Notes under the pieces: generated by a model
The model's database searches: none
Seen by the model: the letters and a program-made list of their open reading frames with translations, nothing else
Told to the model about the DNA's origin: nothing
Program-made: the position numbers and the translations under genes
NCBI GenBank assembly: GCA_958496175.1
Contig: OY292276.1
Coordinates: 22,090,001 to 22,154,000, forward strand
DNA from: Sisyra terminalis
Taxonomy: Eukaryota > Arthropoda > Insecta > Neuroptera > Sisyridae
Direction: 5' to 3'
Length of the DNA stretch: 64,000 bases
Shown here: positions 48,557-60,623 of the stretch, one piece after another
Numbering within the stretch: the stretch's first letter is position 1
Layout: the number at the start of each line of letters is the position of its first letter

Positions 48557-49713
48557 CTAGTAGTTGCCCGTTGCATTCGCAACTAAAGGTTTTATATCAA
48601 TAAAATGTTTAGTATGAGATAATGTAGAGTTAATCAACAATCGAAATTTTAAATTTAATAATCAAAGTGTTGTTAAGTAAAAAAACTGTATCTAAAATTA
48701 TAATAAGAATTTTTTTTTTATATCATTTTAATAACAACATTTTAAATAACGTCATTTCACTAAATTAGTATGAAATTTTAATACTTATGTAGTACTTATA
48801 CCAAATTGTCGATTTTAAATTTTGGTGCGTTTTTCAACAATCAAACTTTTTAATATCTATTTTATTTTATCAACCAATGGTTGTGATCTGGAGTAATTAT
48901 ATATTCGACTGAAAAGCATTAAGGTAGCAACTTTTTGCCATATATTTCACTGTCAATGCAAATATAAAATCTTCCATACTAACTTTTTTTCGGTATTTAG
49001 AACAATTTGAAAATCAATTATTGTTATTGAAAAAAAATAAAATATTCGAATTTACTTCCACGCTTTCCACCTATTTCCAACAATTTTGTATGAACAACGT
49101 CCAAATGTGCGAAATCGAATAGCTTTTGTAGTCATGTTAACTAACATAAAGAAGGTCATTATTTTTTTTTTTTTCGTTTTACATTGTATTTTCAAATATA
49201 AGTGCATATTTGTGTCGATGAAATTTGGAAACTGTTTTCCTTATACGATGCAGATATATAATGAAAAAGGGTTTTTGAAAATTTCTCCCCTAAAAGAGTG
49301 AAAAACGGTGGCAAAGTTTGTAAGGGATAACGTTTAATAAACAATCGAAATTATCAATAATCAATCAAAGTCCGTTAAAAGCGAATATTTACAACTGGCT
49401 AACTATTTGTCGAGCTTTTATTACAAATAATATAAATTTAAATTCATAAAATATTGTACCATCGGGTGCGTAAATAATTATTTAATGTGCTTGAGTAATA
49501 ATATTTTGGCAAACGTAAATAGTTGTTATGAAAAAAATACAAAAATAATTACAAATTTGGTAAATATACGGTTTGAGCAAATAGGCATGTTTGAATGCCG
49601 TGCGCTGTGTCAACTTAACCCTACCAACGTTTTGAATGCGTAAGTGGGGATAACAGAGCGCATGCGTATAGTCTGCACGCACGGACGGCAAAATAGTCAA
49701 TTTATATATTCAA
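48557..49713 (-). mobile_element. Helitron-like element, minus orientation
   Basis: Read on the minus strand it starts near ATATATAAATTGACTATTTTG, followed by ACTATACGCATGCGC and ACGCATTCAAAACGTTGG. It ends TTGCGAATGCAACGGGCAAC and TACTAG, then T. It is a longer relative of 24715-25605 and shares its start, middle and CTAG end. The exact 5' TC is mutated. It is 1157 bases with only chance ORFs (49086-49301 plus, 49482-49700 minus), so it is non-autonomous. A block at 49260-49390 matches 3130-3265 on the plus strand. Confidence 0.6.
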
Positions 49714-51261
49714 TTGCATCTACAAATACTCTGACGATAAAGGGCAAATGACAAACATCGTTTTCACAAATAATTTAGTATTATTTGCTTATTTTTCTTT
49801 AGTTTTTTTTCTACAAATACACTTTTTTGTACCAAATTTCACCTAATATCTAAATATTAGTAAATGCCCAGAAAATGAAGAAAATTCCCTAAGGAAGTAA
49901 ATTTATGGTAGCCTTCCTGTTAAATATCAATTGCTAATTATCTTTTTTGACCATTATCCAAACAATTTTTTCTGTAATCTTATTCTTTATAGATAAAAAT
50001 ATTAATTGCAATTTATGACCTACACAACCGTTGAATTTTACTTTTACCTACTTTACAACCAAAGTTTTCCCCCTCCGTTAAATTTATGTGAACTTTAAAT
50101 CAAGTGTCAAAAATGAGCTTTAAGAGGTATAGTATTTTAAATGAAAAAGTAGAAAGCGTTAGCTTCAACCCGTTTCATTTAATTACATTATTTATCCTTT
50201 TCATTCATGGTGCATGAAGTAAAACAATTACATTTTAAAGATCGTTAAATATGGAAATCACCACCACTGAAAATATGAATAATACTTTCAGTACGGGTGT
50301 AATAATAAAATAATGGAAAATGCGTTTGGATTAACCAAAAGGATTATTGACCTCCTCGATATAATTCTATATATGGAAATTAACCCTTCCTGCTTAAATA
50401 TGTATCTTTTGTGTGTTTATCTTAGTCACAAATTTAGAATGTTATTTAATTAAATAATTTTGAATTAAATTTGAGCAAAACTTATTTACAATTTTGACCC
50501 AACAATTGTTATGTTCAATCTATTTCTCATTGTTGTTGAAAAATGTATTAACTTATGATGATTTATAGAATGAAAATTCTACGATTATTTCAAGCAATTT
50601 TTAATACGATCTGTTATAAAAAAATATTTTGAGATTTCAGAAATTGAAAACTCAAAGCAGTTAACTTAAGCATCTTATGTTTCGAACTAAATTTATTTTC
50701 AGAATAATTAAAATTATTAAAATTAAAATGTTTTTTGTAGTGAATTATTTAAACTTATTAACTTTTTAGTGAAGAGAGAAATAAAACAAAAAGTAACGCT
50801 AAGTTCTATATCAACGATATTTTGTTCAATATATTGAGAGAAATATTAGAGATTCCAGGTTCCAAAAAGATATTTACGTTTGATGACACGAAGAAACATA
50901 GTAGCTTAAGTCTATAACAAAGTAAAATAAAAAAATAATTTTGAATATAAGCAAATATAATTTCATTCAATAAAGTGCAATCAACAATCAATATTTTTTT
51001 TTATTTTTCGATTTTCAATGGTTCAGAACTTAGAAAAAAACGCCATTTTATGTATTGAGTTAATGTGTCCGGAATAGTTTGGAATTCTAGTTGACGCTAC
51101 TTTCGTCTCCAAGGAAAATATTCTGTCGGTACCAAAATTGAAAGACAAAATGTCTGTTAATTTCTTAAAGCAATGAAAATATTATTAATTCAAAAGCTTG
51201 CTTTAAATTCTTAAAAAATAACTTATACCTAAATTTAATCGTGTTAGGTTTATAATTTTAG
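49714..51261. other. AT-rich stretch, nothing recognised
   Basis: No supported ORF, transposon end or RNA gene was seen between the Helitron-like element and the SINE pair. Confidence 0.5.
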
Positions 51262-51430
51262 TTTTTATTTTATACCAACGCTTCATAACGTCTAACGATT
51301 TTAAGCAGTTCTAGGGTTAGTGAAAATCCGTAAATTGAAAAATATCTAAAATTTGCTCGATACAAGATTACAATCCATCACTTTCCAGTTTTAGAGCGAC
51401 CACCATGACTACTCGGCCATCAGTAGGCAT
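51262..51430 (-). repeat. tRNA-derived SINE, first of a tandem pair
   Basis: Read on the minus strand: CCTACTGATGGCCGAGTAG (A-box-like), GAAAGTGATGGATTGTAATC (decayed B box), TTGTATCGAGCAAATTTTAG, TTACGGATTTTCACTAACCC, then a worn tail. It is more decayed than its neighbour in the tail region. Only 3 bases separate it from the next copy, which has the same orientation. Confidence 0.7.
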
Positions 51431-51433
51431 TTA

Positions 51434-51608
51434 TCTTTTTTCAGTTATTATTTACCGTCGTTTTAAAACTACTAAGGTCTTTAGCGACTATAAAATTATT
51501 AAAGATCCGTAATCGAGAAACATCGAAAGTTTGCTGAATACGAGGATTAAACTCAAAACCTATTAGTTTTGGAGTGGTAACCTAAACTACTGGGCCACCA
51601 TTGGGCTT
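51434..51608 (-). repeat. tRNA-derived SINE, second of a tandem pair
   Basis: Read on the minus strand: CCCAATGGTGGCCCAGTAG (A-box-like), GGTTACCACTCCAAAACTAA, TTTGAGTTTAATCCTCGTA, CAGCAAACTTTCGATG, TTACGGATC, TCGCTAAAGACCTTAGTAG, TTTTAAAACGACGGTAAATA and a tail. The best-preserved tail of the family here. Same orientation as the adjacent copy; one may have inserted into the other's tail. Confidence 0.75.
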
Positions 51609-52055
51609 ATTTATATTTTTGTTGAGTATTACATAAACTAAACGGATTAATATTTACTCGTGTACACATAAAATACAAAGTCTCTCTTTCTCTCTGACTA
51701 TCTGTTGAAATTGATTAAAAGAAATCTACTAGTTGGTCTTTAGTTATTTTCTTTTAGTTCATAGAAATTAGTTATTAGAGGGAAAAAAAAAATGGAGTTA
51801 CGATTTTGAAACAGATGACAGATGCGTTTTCTAGTTGTCTGTTGCATAACAACAAATAAACTATGGTTTTAAATTTTAACCCAATTTTTTGAAACTTATA
51901 TCTTGATTAAATTAATAAAAAACATAATAAAAAATTCAGTAATTTTTAATATTAACAATGAAAATTCTCTGAAGAACTCTAGCTAAAAAATAAAAAAAGT
52001 GGAAACCTATTTTTAGGAAACATTAAGAGTTTTACAAAGAGGTAAAACTTCTTAA
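51609..52055. other. AT-rich stretch, nothing recognised
   Basis: A CTCTCTTTCTCTCT microsatellite-like spot lies near 51681-51695. Nothing else is recognised before the LINE fragment. Confidence 0.5.
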
Positions 52056-52301
52056 AAATTAAAGGTACACACCTTTCAAAATAGAGGCTTAAGAACAATA
52101 AAGGGAGCACCGTGGTACGTTAGGGACAATATTTTACACAGAAATATCAGCAGGCCGTTTATTGACGACATTCTCGAGAAATCTTACTTCAGGCACTGGT
52201 TTTCTCAACAAGATCATCCCAACAAAATGGTAGTGACCATTGCGATCCTACCGCCACCAGCAAACAAGAGAAAACTAAAAAGAAGCAAATTAGTAAATTA
52301 A
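52056..52301 (+). pseudogene. jockey-like LINE ORF2 C-terminus
   Basis: The frame reads KLKVHTFQNRGLRTIKGAPWYVR, here given in part: FQNRGLRTI, then KGAPWYVRDNILHRNI, then FIDDILEKSY. It ends KRSKLVN and TAA at 52299-52301. This is the end of the reverse transcriptase ORF in jockey-group LINEs, where Q-N-x-x-LR-x-I-x-x-APWYV-x-N-x-x-(L/I)H-x-D is the usual order. A stop at 52053-52055 and loss of all upstream sequence show 5' truncation, normal for LINE insertions. The end is intact, with no stop inside the piece. The 62-codon minus-strand ORF over it is a shadow. Confidence 0.85.
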
Positions 52302-52470
52302 ATTGGGGATCTAAATAAGTAAAAAAAAATATATATAACTTTATTAGAACTCCTAGTGAGCGGGCACCTAACTGCACGCCATTGTACTGTGATATATTGT
52401 TATATTAGCATAGTTATGGAGGATAAGATATATACTGCAAATGTACATAGTAAATAAAGAAATCTGCATA
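52302..52470 (+). other. probable LINE 3' untranslated region and poly(A) signal
   Basis: It follows the jockey-like stop codon directly. AATAAAG near 52454 is a polyadenylation signal followed by an A-rich spot. The exact 3' end and any target duplication are not clear. Confidence 0.4.
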
Positions 52471-53354
52471 TATCTGCAATTATAGAATCGTTGTTTATTT
52501 ATTTTATGTATTACAATGATTTATAACATGTTTGTGGTATTACCCTATACTCATCGTTATATACTCTCAACCGTATTATTTTTTTAACTCAGTAAAAATT
52601 GGAAGACTATCAATTAAATTTTTGTAAATAATTAAATTATTTCAACGATATAGAAGATACAAAGTATTATTCCGTGAAAAAAACTACATCTTAAAGACGT
52701 CACAATGGACATTTTGTGCTGTTAATACCATTTTATTTAAATAATGAAAATTTAACTTGGTATGAGCCCCTAAGATATCCGTTAAGTTAATCATTAACAT
52801 TGTGGACGTTTTTTTATGACACGCTAACGAAATAGCGGATTTTGATAGAATATTATAAAAACATAAATATCTTATTCAAACTTTAATAGAATTTGAATCC
52901 TTTTGAACGAGTGAGTCGTATGTAGGTTGAATGTGAATACCAAAAAAAAAATACTCTATATTATACATAAATATAAAACGAACTGATTCGCATTTTCGTT
53001 ATACTCATAAAATAAAACTTGGTTTATTACATTTGTTCACATTGATACGTAATAACAGTTTTTACTTGTATGAATTGTTAAATGTTTTTTTTAAACGGGA
53101 AATTTTTCATTTAATCCTAAGGTTGCTAATTATTATTGCTTTTTTGTTATTGCTTAATCAGAGGAACCACGGTAATTTTCTAGAGTAGACAATTTTTTTT
53201 TCAATATCTTAAATGAAAATCTAAATGTCTTTATACAAATATGAACAAAGTATATAAATAGACTAACAAATCTAAAACTCAGATTTATTATACAGATTTT
53301 TCTTGAAAGCTCTTATCCATTAAAAGTGATGGTTCTCTATTGTTCGCTTCGTAT
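52471..53354. other. AT-rich stretch, nothing recognised
   Basis: No ORF, terminal repeat or RNA gene was recognised up to the CpG-rich structured segment. Confidence 0.5.
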
Positions 53355-53402
53355 TCGCACGATAAGAATCGACGCGCAAAAAACCGCATCGTGCGATGCG
53401 TC
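53355..53402. other. CpG-rich segment with pseudoknot-compatible pairing
   Basis: TCGCACGAT (53355-53363) pairs perfectly with ATCGTGCGA (53388-53396). GACGC (53371-53375) in the loop can pair with GCGTC (53398-53402) just beyond, the geometry of an H-type pseudoknot. A competing local hairpin, CGCATCG-TG-CGATGCG, spans 53385-53400. The CpG density is far above the surroundings. No known RNA family is recognised. Confidence 0.4.
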
Positions 53403-54711
53403 TAATTGTCTCGGAGATGAGTTATTTTCAATAGTTTGATTTTTTCTTTGGCAAAATTGTCACTTAGCCAACTTCGTAAATTGTATTATTTCAATATAAT
53501 AACTTTTATATGGCCAGCACTAGTGGAGTTTTTAAGTTCACGTCTCGGAGGTCATCACTTCACGTGTGCTTTTTGAGGCTGTTGAGTTTTTTGCCTCGTT
53601 CCCATTCCTTTTTTGTTCCTGCCATTAATCTTGAAAAGGATGTTACGTGCTTGTTTTTCTCCGATGCAATTACCCAGTGACATGTCAACGTACCTAGAGC
53701 TTTTCTTCTCATTAGTATTTTCTACCATAGTGCAACGGTACACAACACGATTTTGATTTAATAAATCGTGTTCATTTTTCTATTGAAAAAATCAACTTCA
53801 TTGTGTTTCTCAAATTTCTCAAAGAGGATAATCTCGACTACCAAATATACAGCTTCAATTACATTTCATTAACTACAATAACATGCATTCAACATTAAAC
53901 ACGAATGTAAAGCTTGACGATTCCATGAATAACATTTACAAATGCATCTCCCCTTTCTTTATCCTATTGGTTTCACATATACCAAGCATGTTCATTAACC
54001 CTCTTTGCTAATGGCAATAACAAGCTCAATGACATCGGAATTTGTCAAAGAAATATTCCAAATATTTTTAATTCTAAATTGATTAACCAAAAATTCAATT
54101 TGTTCTTTATTTCATCAAAAAGTTGTGAGTTTATAATTCATTAAAATTGTTTACATACATGCTCTTGTAAAAAAATATATTGAAAATATTGAAAAATATC
54201 TATCTAAAAGAAATAAAAATAACAGTAAAAAATTCTAAAATTGCTGTTTTTTAGTTCATTATTTACAAAATAAAATAATCTTTGATTTGATTTTCGATTT
54301 TTTCCTTGAATGTAATTTTCCAAATTACTATTATCCAGAATTTTATTTCTAAATGATTAGTTCTCTGAAACTTTTCGAAATAAATGATGAATTGTTTATT
54401 TTTTTTTCAAAATAAATCGTAAATCTAATACAGTCGCTAAAGAATTTTCAGAGTTTTAAGGTGAAATAAAAAATGACTTCTAAAATCATATCTTAAAAAT
54501 CAAGGAATGTTCCTTTTTCTCTTCTTCAATTACAAGTTTGATTTTAGAAACACATTATTTTTAAAACATTAACTGCTTTACGATATGGATTCTGATGGAT
54601 TTTGATTTGATATTACTTGGAATAGTTGCAATATATTTTTTACAGTTTTTTACAGTAAATTCGCTGAAGCTCTTGTAACTTTAATTCACTTAATATGCGT
54701 AAATATATATA
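53403..54711. other. mostly AT-rich stretch, nothing recognised
   Basis: A moderately GC-richer part at 53500-53760 holds a 62-codon minus-strand ORF (53555-53743), Lys/Arg/Gln-rich at its end and without a known motif. The rest is AT-rich and empty of recognisable features. Confidence 0.45.
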
Positions 54712-55656
54712 TCTATTATTATAAAGAGGAAAGATTTTATTGTTTGTTTGCTTTGAATAGGCTCCGAAACTACTTGACCGATTTGATTTTTTTTTTCACT
54801 TTTGGGAAGTTACACTATTTCCGGTGAACATAAGCTATATTAAATTTTCAAAAAAGTTAGGGATCCATACTAAAACTGCAATAATGTAACCCAAGGTCTG
54901 GAAAAATTACCAAAAAACATTCTTTTATCGCGTGCGCTGCGAAAACTATTGGTTATAGAACAAAATAATGCAATATGATTTTGCAGAACATATCATTATC
55001 TACAAAAAATAGAGCGACAGTATATGTCTAACTTTTATAGTTATGTCACAATAAGTGTTTTTTCATTTTAAAAAATGTATATAAATGCCACCGTTAAAAA
55101 AGCTCTTTTATTTATACTTGGGGATTAATCCTTATCAAAATAAATGACTTCATATTTAAGTTTGCTTTATTACCATTATATAACTTTTTGAGTTATTCAA
55201 TTTGAACATTCCATTCGAAAGATATCATAAGTTTAAAAATGTAAGTTACTTGAAAAATGTCGCATGGTCACCGCATTTTACTTATAATTAAGACCAACTT
55301 TATTGAACTTGGTGATATTTTTTATTTATGTATAGATGCTGATTGATTTACAGATTATTTGGTCTACGGTAGGTATATCTACCGTAGCTATACGCAATAG
55401 ACATACTCTTTTTAGATATTTATAAATATATTTTGAAAATTAATTGATTATTACATAGAACAATTTTATTCTTTGTAACAGTTTATTAAATTTGTCTTTT
55501 TAAAGTTGACGAAATAGTGTTTTCAGGTATGATTATGTTTTTCGTAAAAGAAATATGAAAAATAAATATTTGCATATACCACTTCAAATGGCAAATTTGA
55601 AAAGAAAACACAATTTACACCTACGTTACGCAGACGAAGTTGCGGGGATCAGCTAG
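54712..55656 (+). mobile_element. non-autonomous Helitron-like element
   Basis: It starts A|TCTATTATTATAAAGAGGAAAG and ends GTTGCGGGGATCAGCTAG|T, matching the Helitron A|TC ... CTAG|T rule. Its 3' end (GCAGACGAAGTTGCGGGGATC) resembles that of 4434-4946 (GACGAAGTCGCGGGTATT), while the 5' parts differ. A perfect 9-bp hairpin, CTACGGTAG (55364-55372) with CTACCGTAG (55379-55387), lies about 270 bases from the end. A TATATATATATAT run follows directly. No ORF, so non-autonomous at 945 bases. Confidence 0.65.
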
Positions 55657-57535
55657 TATATATATATATATCAGTTGGGCTTAAGACTTTGCAGGGCGCC
55701 TAAAAATTCTTAGTTTATCACCTAAAAAAAATATCAGACCCATATTAGCCCTTACTATATATATATTAAACCATACCACAACGATTCATTTACCATTTAA
55801 ATAACATGAGGTTTTAGTACTTTCTGCAATTAATTATGTTTGTAGTCAATTGAACGTTCTCCAAAAACACTTAATATTTTTTTCGCTAAATAATTTTTAT
55901 AATTATTCAAATAATTTTTTCGATAGATTGCAATATTTTAAGCTTAACTTATATCGCCAGTTAAAGTTTTTGGTTATCAGGATTACCTTAAATAAAGCCC
56001 TAATAATATAAAGAAGAGAATTAAATTTTATTTGTTCAACTAATAATTCCGATTTCTAAAAACTTAAAGAGTATTTTTACTTAAACGTATTTTATTATTA
56101 AAAACGGTTGCAAAATACATATATTAAAATATGATTTATTTGAAATTTTATTTTATAAATAATGCTATATTTATATGTGGGCGAAATTTTGTGTTCTTAT
56201 TTTTACTATAAATAAAGACAATTATAAATATTTTACCTGTTAAAGGCTTATTTAAGAATTTATTCATGCAAATAATTTTAATTGCAACGAAATTTTATTT
56301 GTAATTTTGTTTCCAATGTACAAACGACAGTATCTATAAATAACGTAATTCATTTGAACTCTTAACAAATTATTACGTTGTTAAATTTTCACTTATTGAT
56401 GTTCATACGAAATGATTATTAATGATAACAGTTAATAAATTCACACAGAACAGATTTAATTTAATTATAATTTGTGATAATTGGATAAATCATTCGAAGC
56501 AGTATAGAACATTGTTCAAAAATTAAACTGAAACAAATTATTCTTTCTTTTTTTTTGCTACGGAAATGGGTAACTGATTTACAAAAAAATATCGTAATGA
56601 TTTTCTATTCAAGTCAGAAAAATTCGTTTATGTTAGCATTTTTAATAACGACAATAGAAAGCAGTGAGCTATTTTCTTTGTCTAGTCGTATTTAGTATAA
56701 ATTAAGGTTCTTTGAATTCGACTATACTTAAACTATAACAAAAATAGCATTTAAGAAAAGGGCCTAACACTGTAAGTATGTTGAATCAACTCTGAAGATA
56801 TATTTTAATGTTACTTAAGATATGAATTGGTACTAATCAAATATTTTCCATTTTTGTTTTTGGGGTATCGTAACTGAAAAGAAGACAATTACCGTTTATA
56901 AAATTACTTCCAGTATCCGTTTGTCAGTCATTCAGGACTTTTTGTCACGGAATCGCGTGGGAGTATCTTCTTAGAAGTATCAAATTAAGTGTCACCTACC
57001 AAGATCTTCAGTTTCTAAAAGCAGTGAAAAAACATGCTTCTAGAATCATGGTTAGGTGTAGGCAAACAGTCGATCGCAGCCATTTAAAATAATTTTTTAG
57101 GTAAATTTAAAATCTTTTAATTAAAACCATGTATTAAAAATTTAGCAGACAATACTTCTTTTGCTACTTCTCTCTTTTTTATATTTGTTTTTAATTTTAC
57201 CCATTTTTCGAAGTCGATCACGAATAAATAAAAAAAACTGTCGCTCATACCAGTGTTAAGTTTGATCAACCCCAATCTTAATTAACGAACTTGAAAATTA
57301 CTTTAGGTTAATTTTAACACTTGCAAGCCAATATTTAACCGATAACGGATAAAATGTCAGTCATTCTCCTGCATTTTGGGTTTCGAAAATGCAAAATCTT
57401 GAATAAAATAAAAAATAGTTGAATTTTAGCTTTCAAACAACGTTTTCGCTTTATTTAACTACTCAATATAATATCAATAATAAAACAACTGGTAACTTTC
57501 CGTGAAAGATTCACAGCCCAACATAGATACAAGTG
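55657..57535. other. long AT-rich stretch without recognised genes
   Basis: A small patch around 56935-57010 (CGGAATCGCGTGGGAG) is less AT-rich and looks like a fragment of some repeat, but no ends were found. No gene is supported. Confidence 0.45.
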
Positions 57536-57585
57536 ACAAATGGCAAAAATTGGCAATTAAATAATATTGTAATAACAGTTGAAAC
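57536..57585 (+). repeat. short dispersed repeat, copy 2
   Basis: Matches the segment at 17218-17266 in two blocks in the same order: AAATGGCAAAAATTGGCAATT, then AACAGTTGAAAC. Family unknown. Confidence 0.4.
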
Positions 57586-60500
57586 TATGACAACAGTAAG
57601 TTATTTAAATTTGAGACAATAATGATTGATTTTCATTCTTATGTATGAGTTTTAAATCTTTTATTTTTATTTAATAAGTCTTTATTAAAGCCTTTTATTA
57701 TATTTTTGTTATTATTGGAGTTGAAACAAAGTTGCGTTTTGTTTGGTCCAATTTGAATTTGTGTACTGTTTAGTGCATGCTATCGACCTAATCAACTACT
57801 TTCGAAACCGACTTTCGTCAAAAACTTCAATCACACAATTTATTATTATCTTTTTATGCTGCGCGTAAAGAAGTATTACTTATCTATGGATGTAAATTAT
57901 CTATGTATTATATTGCAAATTTGGTACGGAATCACTGTAAACGAGCTAGGGATACTTTTGTTTTTATGGTTATTTCATTATCATAACATTATGCTCTTTA
58001 TGTTCGAATGTCATTTGAAAGCCGAAATTGTGGAAACAATATAAAATTATTAATGAAGCTAACATTTCTCGCGTAATATTCAATTTAGTCTCATTTTAAA
58101 TTTTGTATTTTGCTTGAGGAGTCGATGTACATTATTCTTGAAACAATTATAACACAGCAAACAATAAAATATACGTTGCCGGTAAGAGCGCCCTTATTAA
58201 TTATCGTAACAATGCTGAAAGAAAAAACTTTTACGATCCACTCTAAAATTAAAGCTGTTAAAAGTTGATACATTTATTCGTTGGTACATTCACGCAATTT
58301 TCAAGAATGAAATAATAAAAAGCGTTTAGCCGTATTCATTAAAAGCTCCTGAAAGAGTTTTCAAAATTATGATGATTGTTATTTTTCGTTTGATGTTGGA
58401 GTGAGAATGGAAAAAAATTAAATTGGATTGTACCTATTCGAAAGATGCATCGTTTCAAATGTACTTTTTCCTTTTAGAATTTAAATAGCGCGCGCTATTT
58501 TTAAAATTAAAATTGCAATATGAAGGTGTATTTAGTGCACTAATGTCTGCGGGGTATAAAAACTCATAACAGTGGAAATGTAGAGAAAAGGAAATAATAA
58601 TTCAACTGCGACCTATTCAGAGATTTTTTTTTGATGAAAACGACTATTTATTTTCCATTAACATAAATTCAATGGTGAAAATGATCTGTTTATGTTTTCC
58701 TCGTGTATATCATTGAGGGAAGAAATAAAGTCGCACAAATAGGTAGCACATTCGCCGTCAGCTACAGGTCAGGCTAATAGTTTTTGAATAATTAACCAAC
58801 TCGGGATTAACCAACAAGCAACCGACCCTCTATGTGGACGTAAATCTCTTACCTGAAACGCTTAAAACTTTGGTCTAAGTCTTTCTCGCGGCAAATGCGC
58901 ACAGGCAATTCTTAAAATTGAAAAACTTAAAGAAACTTATTTTTCTTATGACTTCTCAAAGCAAAAGAGAATAAACTATGTGGAAAATTAAAATAAAGTT
59001 TTACCGCAACTTATTCTATCAATTTATTACTCCATGAAAATGGTGATTCTATAATCAATATTTCCAATTTATTTATCTGTTGAAAAATGGAGATGTCGTT
59101 AAAGCAGGTGAAAATTTAAGGTTGGGAATGAATTAATTAAAACCATACCAATGAGAGAAACTTCTACTTAAAAGATGATGATTACATCAACATCAAAACG
59201 TACTATCTATCGTCTTTTGATGTAAATAGTACATTCAAAGTTGGAAATTTGGTTTATTTCAAAGGCGTTTATTGCAAGATCATTAGATGAAAGAAGAAAT
59301 GTAGATGTACATCATTCTCAATACGGTTTGTTTCAAATTTTATTCGCATTATATAACTTGTTTCAATAGTTCATTATTTTAATTTTCCTTAACTTTCTTG
59401 ATTACCTTAACTTCATTAAATTAACTTATTTGTTTAGTAGTAAAGAACTACAGAAAAGAAGTTCGACGACGGCCTCATAATTAAAATGAGGTAGAACATA
59501 TTGATCATTTTTTTAAAAATAGTGTGCTGTTTCCATAGCAGAATTAAATCTGCACTAGAAAAACTATAGTATAATAAGTGACCAATACCCTCAACTTCAT
59601 CAACGTGACATAAAAAAAAGTTAACAATGTAAATGATTAATTTTAATAATTACCGAGATATACGTACCAAGTTCAATTTTTCTTATTTAAATAAAAATAT
59701 TATTTTATCATACACATATATGATAAAATATAAAATAAAAAATACAAAAAAGAAAACAATACCATTGTACCAACTTTTTACTATACCATTGTATCACATC
59801 ACAAATATACTATAAGACTGTGTTTAATATTAGAATTAATTATATATCATTTATTAGAATAATTACTTATTATTTATTAAAACTGAAAATTTATTACCAA
59901 TTGTAACATTAATGACAAAGCTGTTATATAGTTACTACATAAATTAAAATAAAAAAAATATTTTTACCTTAAAGCTCTTCTTTTGATGACTTTAAAAATG
60001 AACGACTGCGAAAGGAATATAAAAGTTTATATCTTTTATATCTTTGGTTTAATAAAGAGTTTAGCCGAAAAATAAATAAATAAAAATAAACTTATTTTGA
60101 AAACAGACCAATGCAATAAATGATTGATAAAAAAACAATTTTAATTTGTTATTATTAATTGGGATTTTAATTTTCCAAAAAAAAAAAACAAATTGCGAGA
60201 ACCAAATAATCAAACTTTGATAATAACATAAAATATTATTTAAATAATCATTATAAATCATTTTGAGTGCTTTGAATAAATAAACAACTTGATTTCTATA
60301 TGCTCATCACTTAATTCAGGAGTTATATAAAGTAACCTTTTAATATATAAAAAAAACATGAAATTTAAACTTGTTAGACAGCTATTACTAAAAAAACTTT
60401 CTCAAGTTATAAATGAAAATTTGAAAAGAAAATTCAATCTCTTGTTTGGCCTCCAGTGAAATTAAAATAGAAAATATATAAAATTTTTGTGTAGCTACTG

Positions 60501-60623
60501 AAAGCATTTGTACTTTTAAAAAGTATTCTTTAAATCAAGTTTCAATAACATATTTACTTCCAAAATCGCGAACTTCCTAAAAATAATAATATTATCATTG
60601 TATTTTCAACAAATTACAACATC
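57586..60623. other. long AT-rich stretch without recognised genes
   Basis: It contains an 18-bp perfect palindrome, AAATAGCGCGCGCTATTT (58483-58500), unusual for its GC-rich core. A somewhat less AT-rich patch lies at 58740-58890, with ATTAACCAAC occurring twice. ORFs here show only AT-driven residue bias. Confidence 0.5.
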
